Of a stretch of DNA of 55,606 nt, positions 42,326 through 50,810 are shown one piece after another (the first letter of the stretch is position 1; every line of letters begins with the position of its first letter). The notes under the pieces were generated by a model. The model did no database searches. It was given only the letters and a program-made list of their open reading frames with translations, and was not told the DNA's origin. The translations under genes and the position numbers were made by a program. Origin of the DNA: an uncultured Lachnospiraceae bacterium (GTDB lineage Bacteria > Bacillota > Clostridia > Lachnospirales > Lachnospiraceae); the NCBI GenBank assembly GCA_910587095.1, contig CAJUMJ010000059.1, forward strand, positions 1-55,606. Direction: 5' to 3'.

Positions 42326-43162
42326 ATGCAGAAAAGAATAGCGGTGGTAAATGATATTGCTGGATACGGAAGATGTGCCATGACGGTGCTTCTTCCGATT
42401 ATCTCCTATATGGGGGTGCAGGCGTGTCCGCTGCCTACCTCCATTTTTTCCAGCAACACGGCATTTCCGCATTTTTTTATGGACGATTACACTGAGCGGA
42501 TGGAGGAATATATCGAAAATTGGAAGAAGATCGGTGCTGCATTTGACGGGATTGCCACGGGTTATTTGGGGTCTGTGCGACAGATTGATATTGTAAGGCG
42601 GTTTGTGCGGGAGTTTTCCGGGGAGAATACGGTTGTGATCGTGGATCCCGTGATGGGGGATCACGGAAGACTGTACTCTGCCTATACAGCAGAGTTGTGC
42701 ACAGAGCTGAGGAAGCTGGTGGAGCTGGCGGACATCATCACGCCCAACCTGACGGAGGCGTGCCATCTGACAGGGACAGCCTATAAGGAAAGCGGTTGGA
42801 AAAGAAGAGAGCTTTTCGGCCTGGCAAAAAGCCTCTCAGACGTGGGGCCTTCCCATGTAGTCATTACGGGCATTCCCCAGGGAGAATATATTGCGAACTA
42901 TGTGTATGAGAAGAGGACGGGAGAAGAGCCGGATGCACGGCTTATACGCGTGCACAGGGCAGGGGAGGAGAGGTGCAGTACGGGCGATGTGTTTGCCGCT
43001 ATTGTGGCGGCTGACGCCCTGAACGGCGTGCCCTTTGACAGATCCGTGAAAAAGGCGTCCGTGTTTGTAAAGCAATGTATCGGGAAAGCGCTGGAACTTG
43101 GGACGCCGCCGGAGGACGGCGTCCCGTTTGAGACAGTGCTCCATAGATTAAAGAGGGAGTAA
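42326..43162 (+). CDS. Pyridoxal/pyridoxamine kinase (PdxY/PdxK-like)
   Basis: A 278-residue ribokinase-fold vitamin B6 kinase. The start VVNDIAGYGRCAMTVLLPI is characteristic of the PdxK/PdxY group, TPNLTEACHLTG-like (ITPNLTEACHLTG) and the C-terminal STGDVFAAIV with the catalytic Asp are present. It phosphorylates pyridoxal or pyridoxamine for cofactor salvage. The start at 42326 follows GAAGGGGAG. A more upstream ATG at 42278 lacks a site. It is convergent with merR across the hairpin element at 43166-43356. Confidence 0.88.
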   Translation: MQKRIAVVNDIAGYGRCAMTVLLPIISYMGVQACPLPTSIFSSNTAFPHFFMDDYTERMEEYIENWKKIGAAFDGIATGYLGSVRQIDIVRRFVREFSGENTVVIVDPVMGDHGRLYSAYTAELCTELRKLVELADIITPNLTEACHLTGTAYKESGWKRRELFGLAKSLSDVGPSHVVITGIPQGEYIANYVYEKRTGEEPDARLIRVHRAGEERCSTGDVFAAIVAADALNGVPFDRSVKKASVFVKQCIGKALELGTPPEDGVPFETVLHRLKRE

Positions 43163-43165
43163 ATC

Positions 43166-43356
43166 GCAGTGCGCGCTCTCGAAAAACCAATGGTTTTTCT
43201 CGCTCGCAGGGCTTCGCGTTGAGCTTCCTCGCAGTGCGCGCCCTCGAAAAACCAATGGTTTTTCTCGCTCGCAGGGCTTCGCCCTATGCAGACAGCAAAC
43301 TAACTGCTTCGGTGAGCAAGCTCCCCTCTTCAGTTACTTTACTGTCTGCGCACTGC
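43166..43356. repeat. Tandem 65-base repeat and nested hairpin element E5 between convergent genes
   Basis: Two copies of a unit beginning GCAGTGCGCGC (43166 and 43231) each contain the palindrome GAAAAACCA/TGGTTTTTC and GCAGGGCTTCGC. The second copy's GCAGTGCGC pairs with GCGCACTGC at 43348-43356. Inside, GCAGACAG..AAA.TAACTG (43288-43306) pairs with CAGTTA.TTT.CTGTCTGC (43331-43349). The element ends at the base before the merR stop codon and begins 3 bases after the kinase gene. Confidence 0.75.
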
Positions 43357-44187
43357 TCAGGATGACAACGGATATTCCAGCTCGAAGGGATATCCGTCTT
43401 TTTTGTTCTTTTCCGAGAGGGTGTCGGTTTCGATGACGCAGAAATCGTCGCTCTTGATCACCTCGCGCATCTCCTGTCGGATGGTTTCTAAGTCTGACAC
43501 ATGGGTAGAGATTCGCCTGCAGGCGAAATCGCCTTGCTTGATGGTACGGACGGGATGATCCGTGTTTTCGGTGGCCGGCGGGTCGCCTGTGATGGTGAGA
43601 AACATGTGTCTTTGATATTTGCCGTTCCGGTATTCGTGGAGAACGCCGGAAGGGTAGGCTACCACCGTTCCCATCTGCTGGGCGGTCACAAACAGCTTCA
43701 GGATATGCTGTCCATAGTATTTGGGGATATCCATCTCGTCCAGAGGCACAGTCAGCATTCGCCGTGTGACGATCTCGTTGTGGTAGAAACCGTCCGGCAG
43801 GAGGATGCCGGTTCTGCTTTCCGGGATCCTGGCGAGGCCCGTCACCGGGCTGGCCATATTTTGCAGCGTCTCCTGTAATGTTGCAAGACAGTTATGTATA
43901 TCCATGATTTTTTGTTCCGCAAGGATCTTTCCGTCGTAAAGGAGCTTTTGCAAGTTGATGGAAGAGTTTTCCACATAGTTATTCAAATCCTTTAAAGGGA
44001 TTCCCAGTCTGATACAGACGGTAATCGCATCCAGAAGGTAGAGCTGATCCTTCGTGTAGTAGCGGTAGTTAGTCTCCGCGTTCACAAAGGCGGGCTTTAA
44101 AATACCGATCTGGTCGTAATAACGCAGCGACTTAATGCTCACGTTCTTTAATTTCGATACTTTTCCGATGGACATCAATTGATTCAT
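43357..44187 (-). CDS. MerR-family regulator with effector-binding domain
   Basis: A 276-residue regulator of the BmrR/multidrug-sensing type. The MerR winged helix is at the N-terminus (IGKVSKLKNVSIKSLRYYDQ, then PAFVNAETNYRYY), followed by a coiled coil (about 75-110) and a GyrI-like ligand-binding domain to the end. Such proteins activate promoters with long spacers in response to hydrophobic drugs. No transporter is adjacent, so its target may be its own promoter or a distant gene. Confidence 0.88.
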   Translation of the reverse strand: MNQLMSIGKVSKLKNVSIKSLRYYDQIGILKPAFVNAETNYRYYTKDQLYLLDAITVCIRLGIPLKDLNNYVENSSINLQKLLYDGKILAEQKIMDIHNCLATLQETLQNMASPVTGLARIPESRTGILLPDGFYHNEIVTRRMLTVPLDEMDIPKYYGQHILKLFVTAQQMGTVVAYPSGVLHEYRNGKYQRHMFLTITGDPPATENTDHPVRTIKQGDFACRRISTHVSDLETIRQEMREVIKSDDFCVIETDTLSEKNKKDGYPFELEYPLSS

Positions 44188-44288
44188 AGCGTGTTCCCCA
44201 AAACCTTATCCGACATACCGTTTGCCCATCCCCGGGCAGTAATCCGATCTGGTTATGCGCAATTTGCAGCCGCCATGAGGGGAAAACT

Positions 44289-44303
44289 GTACCCGAGGGT
44301 GAG
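44289..44303. promoter_or_regulatory. Possible MerR-type inverted repeat
   Basis: GTACCCGAGGGTGAG contains ACCC-GA-GGGT, similar to MerR-family operators, about 100 bases upstream of the merR start. I could not place convincing -35 and -10 boxes around it. Confidence 0.3.
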
Positions 44304-44413
44304 AGTTAACTAAAACATATTTTGTCACAATTATTTTGAGAAGACAAGCCCTTTTTAAGAATTAGTGGTCAGGAAATTTTTGCCTACCATATCGTGTATA
44401 TATGGAGCAAATA

Positions 44414-46849
44414 TTATCCCATGGTTACAACTATGTCATATTCCGCTTTACCCTTTATGTATGGAATGATGCGGCCCTCCACGGCCTGTCCGTCCACGGT
44501 GAGGGATTTCACGCCTTTCTCCACGTTGTCGGGATTGAGAACCTTGATTTTATAGGTGCCCTCGCGGAACTTCCTTGTTATGGCAAAGTCCCCAAAGCCC
44601 TTTGGCACGCATGGGTTGACACCAAGTCCCTGGTGCGTGGGGTACACGCCAAGGATATGCTGGGAGATATTTACAAAGGTCCAGGCCGCCGTTCCGGTGA
44701 GCCAACTGTTTTTTGCCTCGCCGGGGATATTCGCGTCGGCCCCGGCTACCATCTGGGAATAGACATAAGGCTCTGTGCGGTGAATCTCACTAAACTCTTC
44801 CACGTAGGCAGGGCATGTTTTCCGGTAGATTTCAAAGGCTCTGTCGCCGCGGCCGATGACCGTCTCGGCGATGGAAACCCAGGGGTTGTTATGGCAGAAG
44901 ATACCGGCGTTTTCCTTGTATCCGGGCGGATAGGAGGAGATTTCCCCAAGCTCAAGATGATACTTGGTGTAGGCAGGCTGGAGGATCATCACGCCGTACT
45001 CGGTATCCAGTTTTTCTTTCACGGAGTCAAGCGCTTTCTCGGCGAGGCCTTCCTTCACCCCGATTCCCGCAAGAGGACAAAAACCGTTGGATTCAATGTA
45101 AATCTGGCCTTCCTCGCATTCCCTGGAGCCGATCTTTTTGCCGTAAGCGTCGTACGCGCGTACAAACCAGTCGCCGTCCCATCCGTCTTTGAGTATGGCG
45201 TCATACATTGTCTGCACCTTGGCGCGGGCATAGTCCGCCTCCGCCTGATCATCCGTCAGCTCGCATAACTGGGCGTACTCTTCGCCGTATTTGACGAACA
45301 TGCCGGCGATGAACACGGATTCCGCAACAGGTCCTTCGGAGGGCCCGAAGGTCTGGAAGGATTCTCCCGGATGTTCGGAGAAACAGTTTAAATTCAGACA
45401 GTCGTTCCAGTCGGCTCGACCGATCAATGGCAGGTCGTGCGGCCCTTTGTGGGTGGCTATATAATCAAAAGAACGCTTCAAATGTTCCATCAAAGGCCGG
45501 GAGAGGGAGGTGTCGTTGTCGAAAGGTACCTGCTCCGCCAGGATGGAAACGTCGCCTGTCTCGCGCACATAGGCTGAGGTTCCCGCGATCAGCCAGAGCG
45601 GGTCGTCGTTGAATCCGCTGCCGATGTCGGAGTTCCCTTTTTTGGTGAGGGGCTGGTACTGGTGGTAGGCGCTGCCGTCCTCAAACTGGGTGGAGGCAAT
45701 GTCGAGGATACGTTCCCTTGCCCGGTCAGGGATCAGGTGCACGAAGCCGAGAAGATCCTGACAGGAATCGCGAAAACCCATACCGCGGCCGATGCCGGAC
45801 TCATAGTAGGAGGCGGAGCGGGACATATTGAAGGTTACCATACACTGATACTGGTTCCAGATATTGACCATGCGGTCGACCTTTTCGTTTGAGGATTTTA
45901 CGCTGTACCTTGACAACAGCTCGTTCCAGTAGTCGCTCAATGCCGTAAAAGCGCTATCTACGTCGGCGTCGCAGCGGTATCTGGAAAGCATTGCCTCGGC
46001 GGGCTTTTTGTTGATCACGCCGGGAGCCTCCCATTTTTTGTCCGCCTTGTTTTCTATATATCCAAGTACAAACACAAAAGTTTTGCATTCGCCGGGGTTT
46101 AGCGTTATATTAATTTGGTGGGAGGCAATGGGCGACCAGCCATGTGCCACGGAGTTTGCGGCATGTCCCCTTTCCACGACCTCCGGGTTTGCCGCGCTGC
46201 GGTACGCGCCGAGAAAGGCGTCGCGGCTCGTGTCAAAACCGTCCACAGGCGTATTTACGGCGTACACTGCGTAGTGGTTTCTGCGCTCCCTGTATTCCGT
46301 CTTGTGGTAGATGGCGGAACCTGCGACCTCCACTTCGCCGGTGCTTAAGTTGCGCTGGAAGTTGCGGGAATCATCATCCGCGTTCCAGAGACACCACTCT
46401 ACATAGGAGAAGAGAGAGAAAGTCTTTGGCCGGTCGCTTTGGTTGGTCAGCTTCACCTGGCTGATTTCGCAGTTGTCGTCCATGGGAATAAAGGTGAGGA
46501 CGGAAGCCTTGAGATTGTTTTTCGATCCCGTAAAACGGCTGTAGCCGATTCCGTGGCGGCATTCGTAGCTGTCAAGCTCGGTCTGAGTCGGTTTCCAGCC
46601 GGGGTTCCAGACGCAATTGCCCTCTTTGATATAGAAGTACTTACCGTTGATGTCGTTTGGGACATCGTTGTAGCGGTAACGCGTCATGCGCAGAAGCTTT
46701 GCGTCCTTGTAGAAGGTGTAGCCGCCGCAGGTGTTTGAGATCAGCGAAAAAAACTCCTTACAGCCCAGATAATTGATCCATGGCAGGGGGGTCCTGGGAG
46801 TAGTGATGACATACTCCCGGTTTGCGTCATCGAAGTAACCGAATTTCAT
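44414..46849 (-). CDS. GH94 cellobiose-type phosphorylase
   Basis: An 811-residue family 94 glycoside phosphorylase that splits cellobiose with phosphate to glucose-1-phosphate and glucose. The N-terminal MKFGYFDDANREYVIT and TPLPWINYLG match clostridial cellobiose phosphorylases, and the length is the same. The (alpha/alpha)6 catalytic part has GMGFRDSCQDLLGF and GRADWNDCLNLN, which contains the general-acid Asp (about residue 480). There is no signal peptide, so it acts on imported disaccharide. The start at 46849 follows AAGGAGAATGGACTT. A divergent LacI regulator faces it. Chitobiose or laminaribiose specificity is less likely. Confidence 0.92.
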   Translation of the reverse strand: MKFGYFDDANREYVITTPRTPLPWINYLGCKEFFSLISNTCGGYTFYKDAKLLRMTRYRYNDVPNDINGKYFYIKEGNCVWNPGWKPTQTELDSYECRHGIGYSRFTGSKNNLKASVLTFIPMDDNCEISQVKLTNQSDRPKTFSLFSYVEWCLWNADDDSRNFQRNLSTGEVEVAGSAIYHKTEYRERRNHYAVYAVNTPVDGFDTSRDAFLGAYRSAANPEVVERGHAANSVAHGWSPIASHQINITLNPGECKTFVFVLGYIENKADKKWEAPGVINKKPAEAMLSRYRCDADVDSAFTALSDYWNELLSRYSVKSSNEKVDRMVNIWNQYQCMVTFNMSRSASYYESGIGRGMGFRDSCQDLLGFVHLIPDRARERILDIASTQFEDGSAYHQYQPLTKKGNSDIGSGFNDDPLWLIAGTSAYVRETGDVSILAEQVPFDNDTSLSRPLMEHLKRSFDYIATHKGPHDLPLIGRADWNDCLNLNCFSEHPGESFQTFGPSEGPVAESVFIAGMFVKYGEEYAQLCELTDDQAEADYARAKVQTMYDAILKDGWDGDWFVRAYDAYGKKIGSRECEEGQIYIESNGFCPLAGIGVKEGLAEKALDSVKEKLDTEYGVMILQPAYTKYHLELGEISSYPPGYKENAGIFCHNNPWVSIAETVIGRGDRAFEIYRKTCPAYVEEFSEIHRTEPYVYSQMVAGADANIPGEAKNSWLTGTAAWTFVNISQHILGVYPTHQGLGVNPCVPKGFGDFAITRKFREGTYKIKVLNPDNVEKGVKSLTVDGQAVEGRIIPYIKGKAEYDIVVTMG

Positions 46850-46931
46850 AAGTCCATTCTCCTTTTCCTGTTTTGCGCCCGGGTTACTGTGTATACGCCG
46901 TGATTTTGCGGGCAACATGTCCGGGAGCGGG

Positions 46932-46941
46932 TAAACGTTTA
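46932..46941. promoter_or_regulatory. LacI-family operator before the GH94 gene
   Basis: TAAACGTTTA is a perfect CG-centred palindrome about 20-30 bases downstream of the GH94 transcription start predicted from the promoter at 46971-46999. Confidence 0.6.
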
Positions 46942-46970
46942 AGTAAAGAAAGATCAGTTCTGATAAGTAA

Positions 46971-46999
46971 ATTATATATAAAAAAGCCCGGAAAAGCAA
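46971..46999 (-). promoter_or_regulatory. Promoter of the GH94 gene
   Basis: On the minus strand TTGCTT (46994-46999) and TATAAT (46971-46976) are spaced by 17 bases. Confidence 0.65.
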
Positions 47000-47142
47000 T
47001 TGGCATATATGATTATGACGCAAATCATACAAGTGTTTTGGAAATTAGAGTCTTATTTTTGAATATAGTACACAATGATAGAACGAAAACGATTAAGTAC
47101 TGCGCGGCATATGTGGACGCAGATGCTTTCAGGAGAAAAATT

Positions 47143-48213
47143 ATGGTATCGATGAAAGATATTTCGGCGGTCTGCGGCGTGTCCGTAGCTACGGTCAGCA
47201 AGGCGCTTAACGATCAGAGCGACATTGGAAAAGAGACGAAACGGCGGATCCGGCAGGTCGCGGAGGAGATGGGGTATTTTCCGAATACGGCGGCAAAGAT
47301 GCTCAAGACGAACCGCAGCTATAATGTGGGCGTCCTTTTTAACCATGAGGACTACAGCGGCTTGACACACGACTATTACGCATCCGTGTTGGACAGCCTG
47401 AAACGCACCGTGGAGGAGCGGGGATATGATATTACCTTTATCAACACATGCAAAGAGAAAAGAGGAACCACAAGCTATCTGGAGCATTGCAGATCCCGGG
47501 GATTTGACGGGATTGCGATTGTCTGTACGGATTTTTATTCGCCGGAGATACTGCAGTTGGTGATGGGCGGCATTCCGACGGTGACGCTGGATCATCTTTT
47601 CCATAATGTCTGCGCGGTGATGTCAAATAATGTAAAGGGAATAGAGGATCTGCTCACATATGTTTATAAAAAGGGGCACCGGAGGGTAGCCTATATCCAT
47701 GGCGCGGATTCGGCGGTTACACAAAGCAGGCTGGCGTCCTTTTACCGGACGGCGGACAGGTTTAACCTGACGGCGCCGGACGAGTATATCCGCATGTCGC
47801 CTTACCGTGACACAAAAGGAGCTTGCAGGGAGACAGAATTTTTGTTAAATTTGGAGAATCCGCCGACATGTATTCTTTATCCGGATGACTTTTCCGCCTT
47901 TGGCGGTTATAATGCGATTAAAGAGCGGGGCTTGCGGGTGCCGGATGATATCTCCGTGGCGGGATATGACGGTATCCGGATCGCCAGACATATAGAGCCA
48001 ACATTGACCACGCTGTGTCAGGATACGGAGGAGCTGGGACGGCAGGTGGGTGAGAAGCTGATCAACCTGATCGAGCAGCCGAAGACTACACTGGTGGAGA
48101 CGATCGTGGTGGACGGGCATGTGTTTGAAGGAAATTCCGTGGCGGATATCCACGGGGGGACAAAAGATACGGCTGCAAGGAGGAAAGAAGATGGCGGCGT
48201 CGATTATATTTGA
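47143..48213 (+). CDS. LacI-family transcriptional regulator next to the GH94 gene
   Basis: A 356-residue LacI/GalR regulator. The helix-turn-helix (MKDISAVCGVSVATVSKALN) is at the N-terminus and the effector domain shows GFDGIAIVCTDF, RVAYIHG and VAGYDGIRIA. The start at 47143 follows AGGAG. Ninety in-frame codons further upstream have no family similarity. It is divergent from the GH94 gene with a CG-centred palindrome between them, so it probably represses that gene in the absence of cellobiose or a related sugar. Its 3' end overlaps the next gene by 23 bases. Confidence 0.9.
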   Translation: MVSMKDISAVCGVSVATVSKALNDQSDIGKETKRRIRQVAEEMGYFPNTAAKMLKTNRSYNVGVLFNHEDYSGLTHDYYASVLDSLKRTVEERGYDITFINTCKEKRGTTSYLEHCRSRGFDGIAIVCTDFYSPEILQLVMGGIPTVTLDHLFHNVCAVMSNNVKGIEDLLTYVYKKGHRRVAYIHGADSAVTQSRLASFYRTADRFNLTAPDEYIRMSPYRDTKGACRETEFLLNLENPPTCILYPDDFSAFGGYNAIKERGLRVPDDISVAGYDGIRIARHIEPTLTTLCQDTEELGRQVGEKLINLIEQPKTTLVETIVVDGHVFEGNSVADIHGGTKDTAARRKEDGGVDYI

Positions 48214-48583
48214 CCAAAGCAGGTTAAAGGCATATGATGGTCTTATGAGACTGTGCGAGTTCGCCGGAAAGCCGGAGGAATGGCAGCAGACTTTGTGGAA
48301 TGCGCTTTTGACTGACAAAGAGCTTTATGACGCTTTTGTATATTATCTGGAGCGTCACGCTTTGCCGGACATGCCCAAATGCGGGGCATATTCTCTGACG
48401 GACTGTTACGTCTGGCAGCTTGAGAGGGATAATCTGAGAAGAGATACCGGAAAAAATACGGCAAGCTGTGATAAGGAGGATATGGTGCTGCGGTCGTTTA
48501 TGATGATGGCGGATATGAGGAAATGCCCGGATGACTATATGAAAAAGCTGAGCGACTGGCAGGGGATGGATCAGACCATGTAG
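48191..48583 (+). CDS. Hypothetical protein overlapping the LacI gene
   Basis: A 130-residue soluble protein I do not recognise. It is rich in aromatic residues, Met, Leu and Asp, and predicted mainly helical, with motifs LMRLCEFAGKPEEWQQTLW and AYSLTDCYVWQLERDN. The ATG at 48191 follows AAGGAGGAAAG inside the LacI gene, so it is translationally coupled to that regulator. Confidence 0.75.
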   Translation: MAASIIFDQSRLKAYDGLMRLCEFAGKPEEWQQTLWNALLTDKELYDAFVYYLERHALPDMPKCGAYSLTDCYVWQLERDNLRRDTGKNTASCDKEDMVLRSFMMMADMRKCPDDYMKKLSDWQGMDQTM

Positions 48584-48638
48584 ACAAAGGGCGCAGAGGA
48601 AAAGAAGCACAGAGAGGACAGAGGAAAAAGGAAGAGTT

Positions 48639-49079
48639 ATGGAGCGGACGGAATTTTTAGAAAGACTGCAGAGAGCGCTTTCGGGCGGTGTGAACAGTTC
48701 CCAAGTGATGGAGAATGTAAAGTATTATCGGGATTATATTGACATGGAAATCAGAAAGGGCAGAAGCGAGGAGGAAGTGCTTGGCGGCTTGGGTGATCCG
48801 AGGCTTTTGGCGAAAAGCATTATCGAGGCCAACAAGCGCGCCGGCGTGATCGAGGGGACGAATCGCAACTACGATGAGGAAGCTTCGGAGGAAAAGTATG
48901 AGAGAAAGGTGAAGCTTGGGCATGTCGTCCGTATGCCGGGATGGCTGATTATGCTGATCGCGGTGGTGATCTTGCTCCTGATTATAGGGGTGGCTTTTTC
49001 TCTGATTTCGGTTTTTGCGCCGATCATTATTCCGGTGCTCGTGGTTGTGCTCGTTATAAATTATCTGAAAGGTCGATGA
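48639..49079 (+). CDS. HAAS/DUF1700-domain membrane protein
   Basis: A 146-residue protein with a N-terminal HAAS-type helical domain (MERTEFLERLQRAL, then NVKYYRDYIDMEIRKGRSEE and VLGGLGDPRLLAKSI), a charged linker and one or two C-terminal membrane helices (about 100-142). In other Firmicutes such proteins are paired with PadR regulators and modulate them. No PadR gene is present here. An AAGGAAGAG site precedes the ATG. Confidence 0.82.
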   Translation: MERTEFLERLQRALSGGVNSSQVMENVKYYRDYIDMEIRKGRSEEEVLGGLGDPRLLAKSIIEANKRAGVIEGTNRNYDEEASEEKYERKVKLGHVVRMPGWLIMLIAVVILLLIIGVAFSLISVFAPIIIPVLVVVLVINYLKGR

Positions 49080-49089
49080 CAGGAAAGAC

Positions 49090-49122
49090 AGCGAGCCGTC
49101 TATCTGTGATAAACGGCTCGCT
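49090..49122 (+). terminator. Hairpin after the HAAS-domain gene
   Basis: AGCGAGCCGT/ACGGCTCGCT is a perfect 10-bp stem, but no T-run follows. It could be a rho-independent terminator of poor quality or a stabilising 3' end. Confidence 0.45.
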
Positions 49123-49231
49123 GAGGGGAGTATAAATAATTAATATAAGGGTCTGTAGGCGGAGAATGAAGGGGGTATCTCCGTCCTATATATTCATTAT
49201 AGTATATCTGATTAAAAAAGCAAGAAAAAAT

Positions 49232-49263
49232 AGTACCAAAGTACTAACGAATGTTTTGGTACT
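49232..49263. promoter_or_regulatory. Inverted repeat upstream of the small Asn-rich protein gene
   Basis: AGTACCAAA (49232-49240) and TTTGGTACT (49255-49263) are perfect arms about 107 bases before the gene. TAGTAC recurs at 49235 and near 49280. It could be an operator or part of an upstream control region. I could not fit a clear promoter. Confidence 0.4.
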
Positions 49264-49369
49264 TTTGAATAAAAAATTAGTACTAAAGACCTATACATGG
49301 GCTGAATAACTTCCATTTTATTTTCTCATACTATTTCTGTAACATGAAACCAATCAGGAGGTATGGAAG

Positions 49370-49513
49370 ATGTCTAAGAATGATTTTAACCAGAACAACC
49401 AGCAGAATGAGAAGCAGCAGGACAAGAACAGCCAGAACAACTCTAAGAACAGCACAAACAACAGCTCCAAGAACAGCTCCGGCAGCAACTCTAACAGCAA
49501 AGACAACTACTAA
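49370..49513 (+). CDS. 47-residue Asn/Ser/Lys/Gln-rich small protein
   Basis: A short gene with good signals: AGGAGG nine bases before the ATG and a strong terminator 19 bases after the stop. The peptide starts MSKNDFNQNNQQNEKQQDKN and is made almost only of Asn, Gln, Lys, Ser, Asp and Glu, with the repeated pattern (K/S)NSS/KNS and a single aromatic Tyr at the end. It has no hydrophobic segment and should be disordered and soluble. Composition recalls small spore or stress proteins of clostridia, but I do not recognise the family. Confidence 0.8.
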   Translation: MSKNDFNQNNQQNEKQQDKNSQNNSKNSTNNSSKNSSGSNSNSKDNY

Positions 49514-49531
49514 AATGCATTGAACCGGGAG

Positions 49532-49557
49532 GGGGACGCGAGAAGCGTCCCCTTTTT
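49532..49557 (+). terminator. Terminator of the small Asn-rich protein gene
   Basis: GGGGACGC/GCGTCCCC with a five-base loop, then TTTTT. Confidence 0.92.
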
Positions 49558-49623
49558 CCGCGCATTTCGAATCTGCTTATGCGCTATGTGTGCGCTGCCC
49601 ATAGACAGAAAACAAAAACTGAG

Positions 49624-49652
49624 TTGACAGGTATTTGTATACGGCATAAAAT
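49624..49652 (+). promoter_or_regulatory. Promoter placing transcription start at the ATG
   Basis: TTGACA (49624-49629) and TAAAAT (49647-49652) with a 17-base spacer. The expected start site, about seven bases downstream, coincides with the ATG at 49659. Confidence 0.72.
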
Positions 49653-49658
49653 GTAGCT

Positions 49659-50807
49659 ATGGAAAAATTAGAATATATTGTGCCTTGCCATTTTGGGCTG
49701 GAGGCGGTTTTAAAAAGAGAGATTACGGATCTCGGATTGGAAATTACCGGCGTGGAGGACGGCAGAGTTACTTTTGCCGGGGACAGGCAGGCGCTTTGCC
49801 GTGCCAATATTTTTCTGCGCAGTGCGCAGAGAATCCTCATTAAGATGGGGAGCTTTCACGCGGAAACGTTCGAGGAATTGTTTCAGGGGACGAAAGCGCT
49901 TCCCTGGGAGGCGTTTATCCCAAGAGACGGGAGATTTTGGGTTGCGAAGGCGGCCAGCGTAAAGAGCGGTCTGTTCAGCCCTTCCGACATTCAATCTGTG
50001 ATGAAAAAGGCTATGGTGGAACGGATGAAAGGCGTTTACCATGTAGATTGGTTTGCGGAGAGCGGGGCGGATTATCCGGTTCGGGTTTTTATCAAGAAAG
50101 ACGAGGTGACGGTGGGCCTCGACACAACAGGGGAGTCCTTACATAAAAGGGGCTACAGAAAGCTGACGGCGAAAGCGCCTATTGCGGAAAATCTGGCGGC
50201 GGCGCTTTTGATGCTGACGCCCTGGCGCGGGGAACGCATTCTTGTGGATCCGTTTTGCGGCAGCGGGACCATTCCGATTGAGGCAGCCATGATGGCGGCT
50301 CATATGGCGCCCGGAAAAAACCGGAGCTTTACGGCGGAGAAGTGGGAGCACGTCTTTGCGGCGAAGCTTTGGCAAAATACGAGGGAAGAGGCGAGTGCCA
50401 TGGAGACGCCTGATGTCGAAACGCAGATTCAGGGCTACGACATAGACGATGAAATGGTGTCCATCGCAAGAGCCAACGCGAAGCTGGCGGGAGTGGAGAA
50501 TCTTGTCCATTTCCAGAAAAGGGATGTTGCGCAGCTTTCCCATGCGAAAAAATACGGGTTTATTCTGACCAACCCGCCTTACGGGGAAAGACTGGAAGAG
50601 AAGGAAAACCTCAAAGCGCTGTACCGGACGTTGGGAGAGCGCTACCAGGCGCTTGATTCCTGGTCCATGTATGTAATCACGTCCTACGAGCAGGCGGAGA
50701 CGGCCATCGGCAAAAAGGCGGATAAGAACAGAAAACTTTATAACGGTATGATAAAGACCTACTTTTATCAATATATGGGGCCAAAGCCCACCGGGAGACG
50801 AAAATAG
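49659..50807 (+). CDS. THUMP-domain class I rRNA methyltransferase (YpsC/RlmL-like)
   Basis: A 382-residue SAM-dependent methyltransferase. The N-terminal ferredoxin-like and THUMP RNA-binding regions (about 1-155) are followed by a Rossmann domain with DPFCGSGTIPIEAAMM and the NPPYGERL catalytic motif typical of guanine-N2 methylation in 23S rRNA. Length fits the Firmicute YpsC family. No ribosome binding site precedes the ATG, and the -10 box ends only six bases upstream, so the mRNA appears leaderless. It is followed after three bases by the amidase-like gene. Confidence 0.92.
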   Translation: MEKLEYIVPCHFGLEAVLKREITDLGLEITGVEDGRVTFAGDRQALCRANIFLRSAQRILIKMGSFHAETFEELFQGTKALPWEAFIPRDGRFWVAKAASVKSGLFSPSDIQSVMKKAMVERMKGVYHVDWFAESGADYPVRVFIKKDEVTVGLDTTGESLHKRGYRKLTAKAPIAENLAAALLMLTPWRGERILVDPFCGSGTIPIEAAMMAAHMAPGKNRSFTAEKWEHVFAAKLWQNTREEASAMETPDVETQIQGYDIDDEMVSIARANAKLAGVENLVHFQKRDVAQLSHAKKYGFILTNPPYGERLEEKENLKALYRTLGERYQALDSWSMYVITSYEQAETAIGKKADKNRKLYNGMIKTYFYQYMGPKPTGRRK

Positions 50808-50810
50808 GCA

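Noticed and set aside
43166..43295. Two direct repeats considered as a minimal CRISPR
   Set aside because: Only two contiguous copies, no spacer structure and no cas genes. The units are better explained as hairpin elements.
44402..45268. 288-codon open frame on the plus strand across the GH94 3' half
   Set aside because: Antisense to a conserved enzyme domain, with no start signals.
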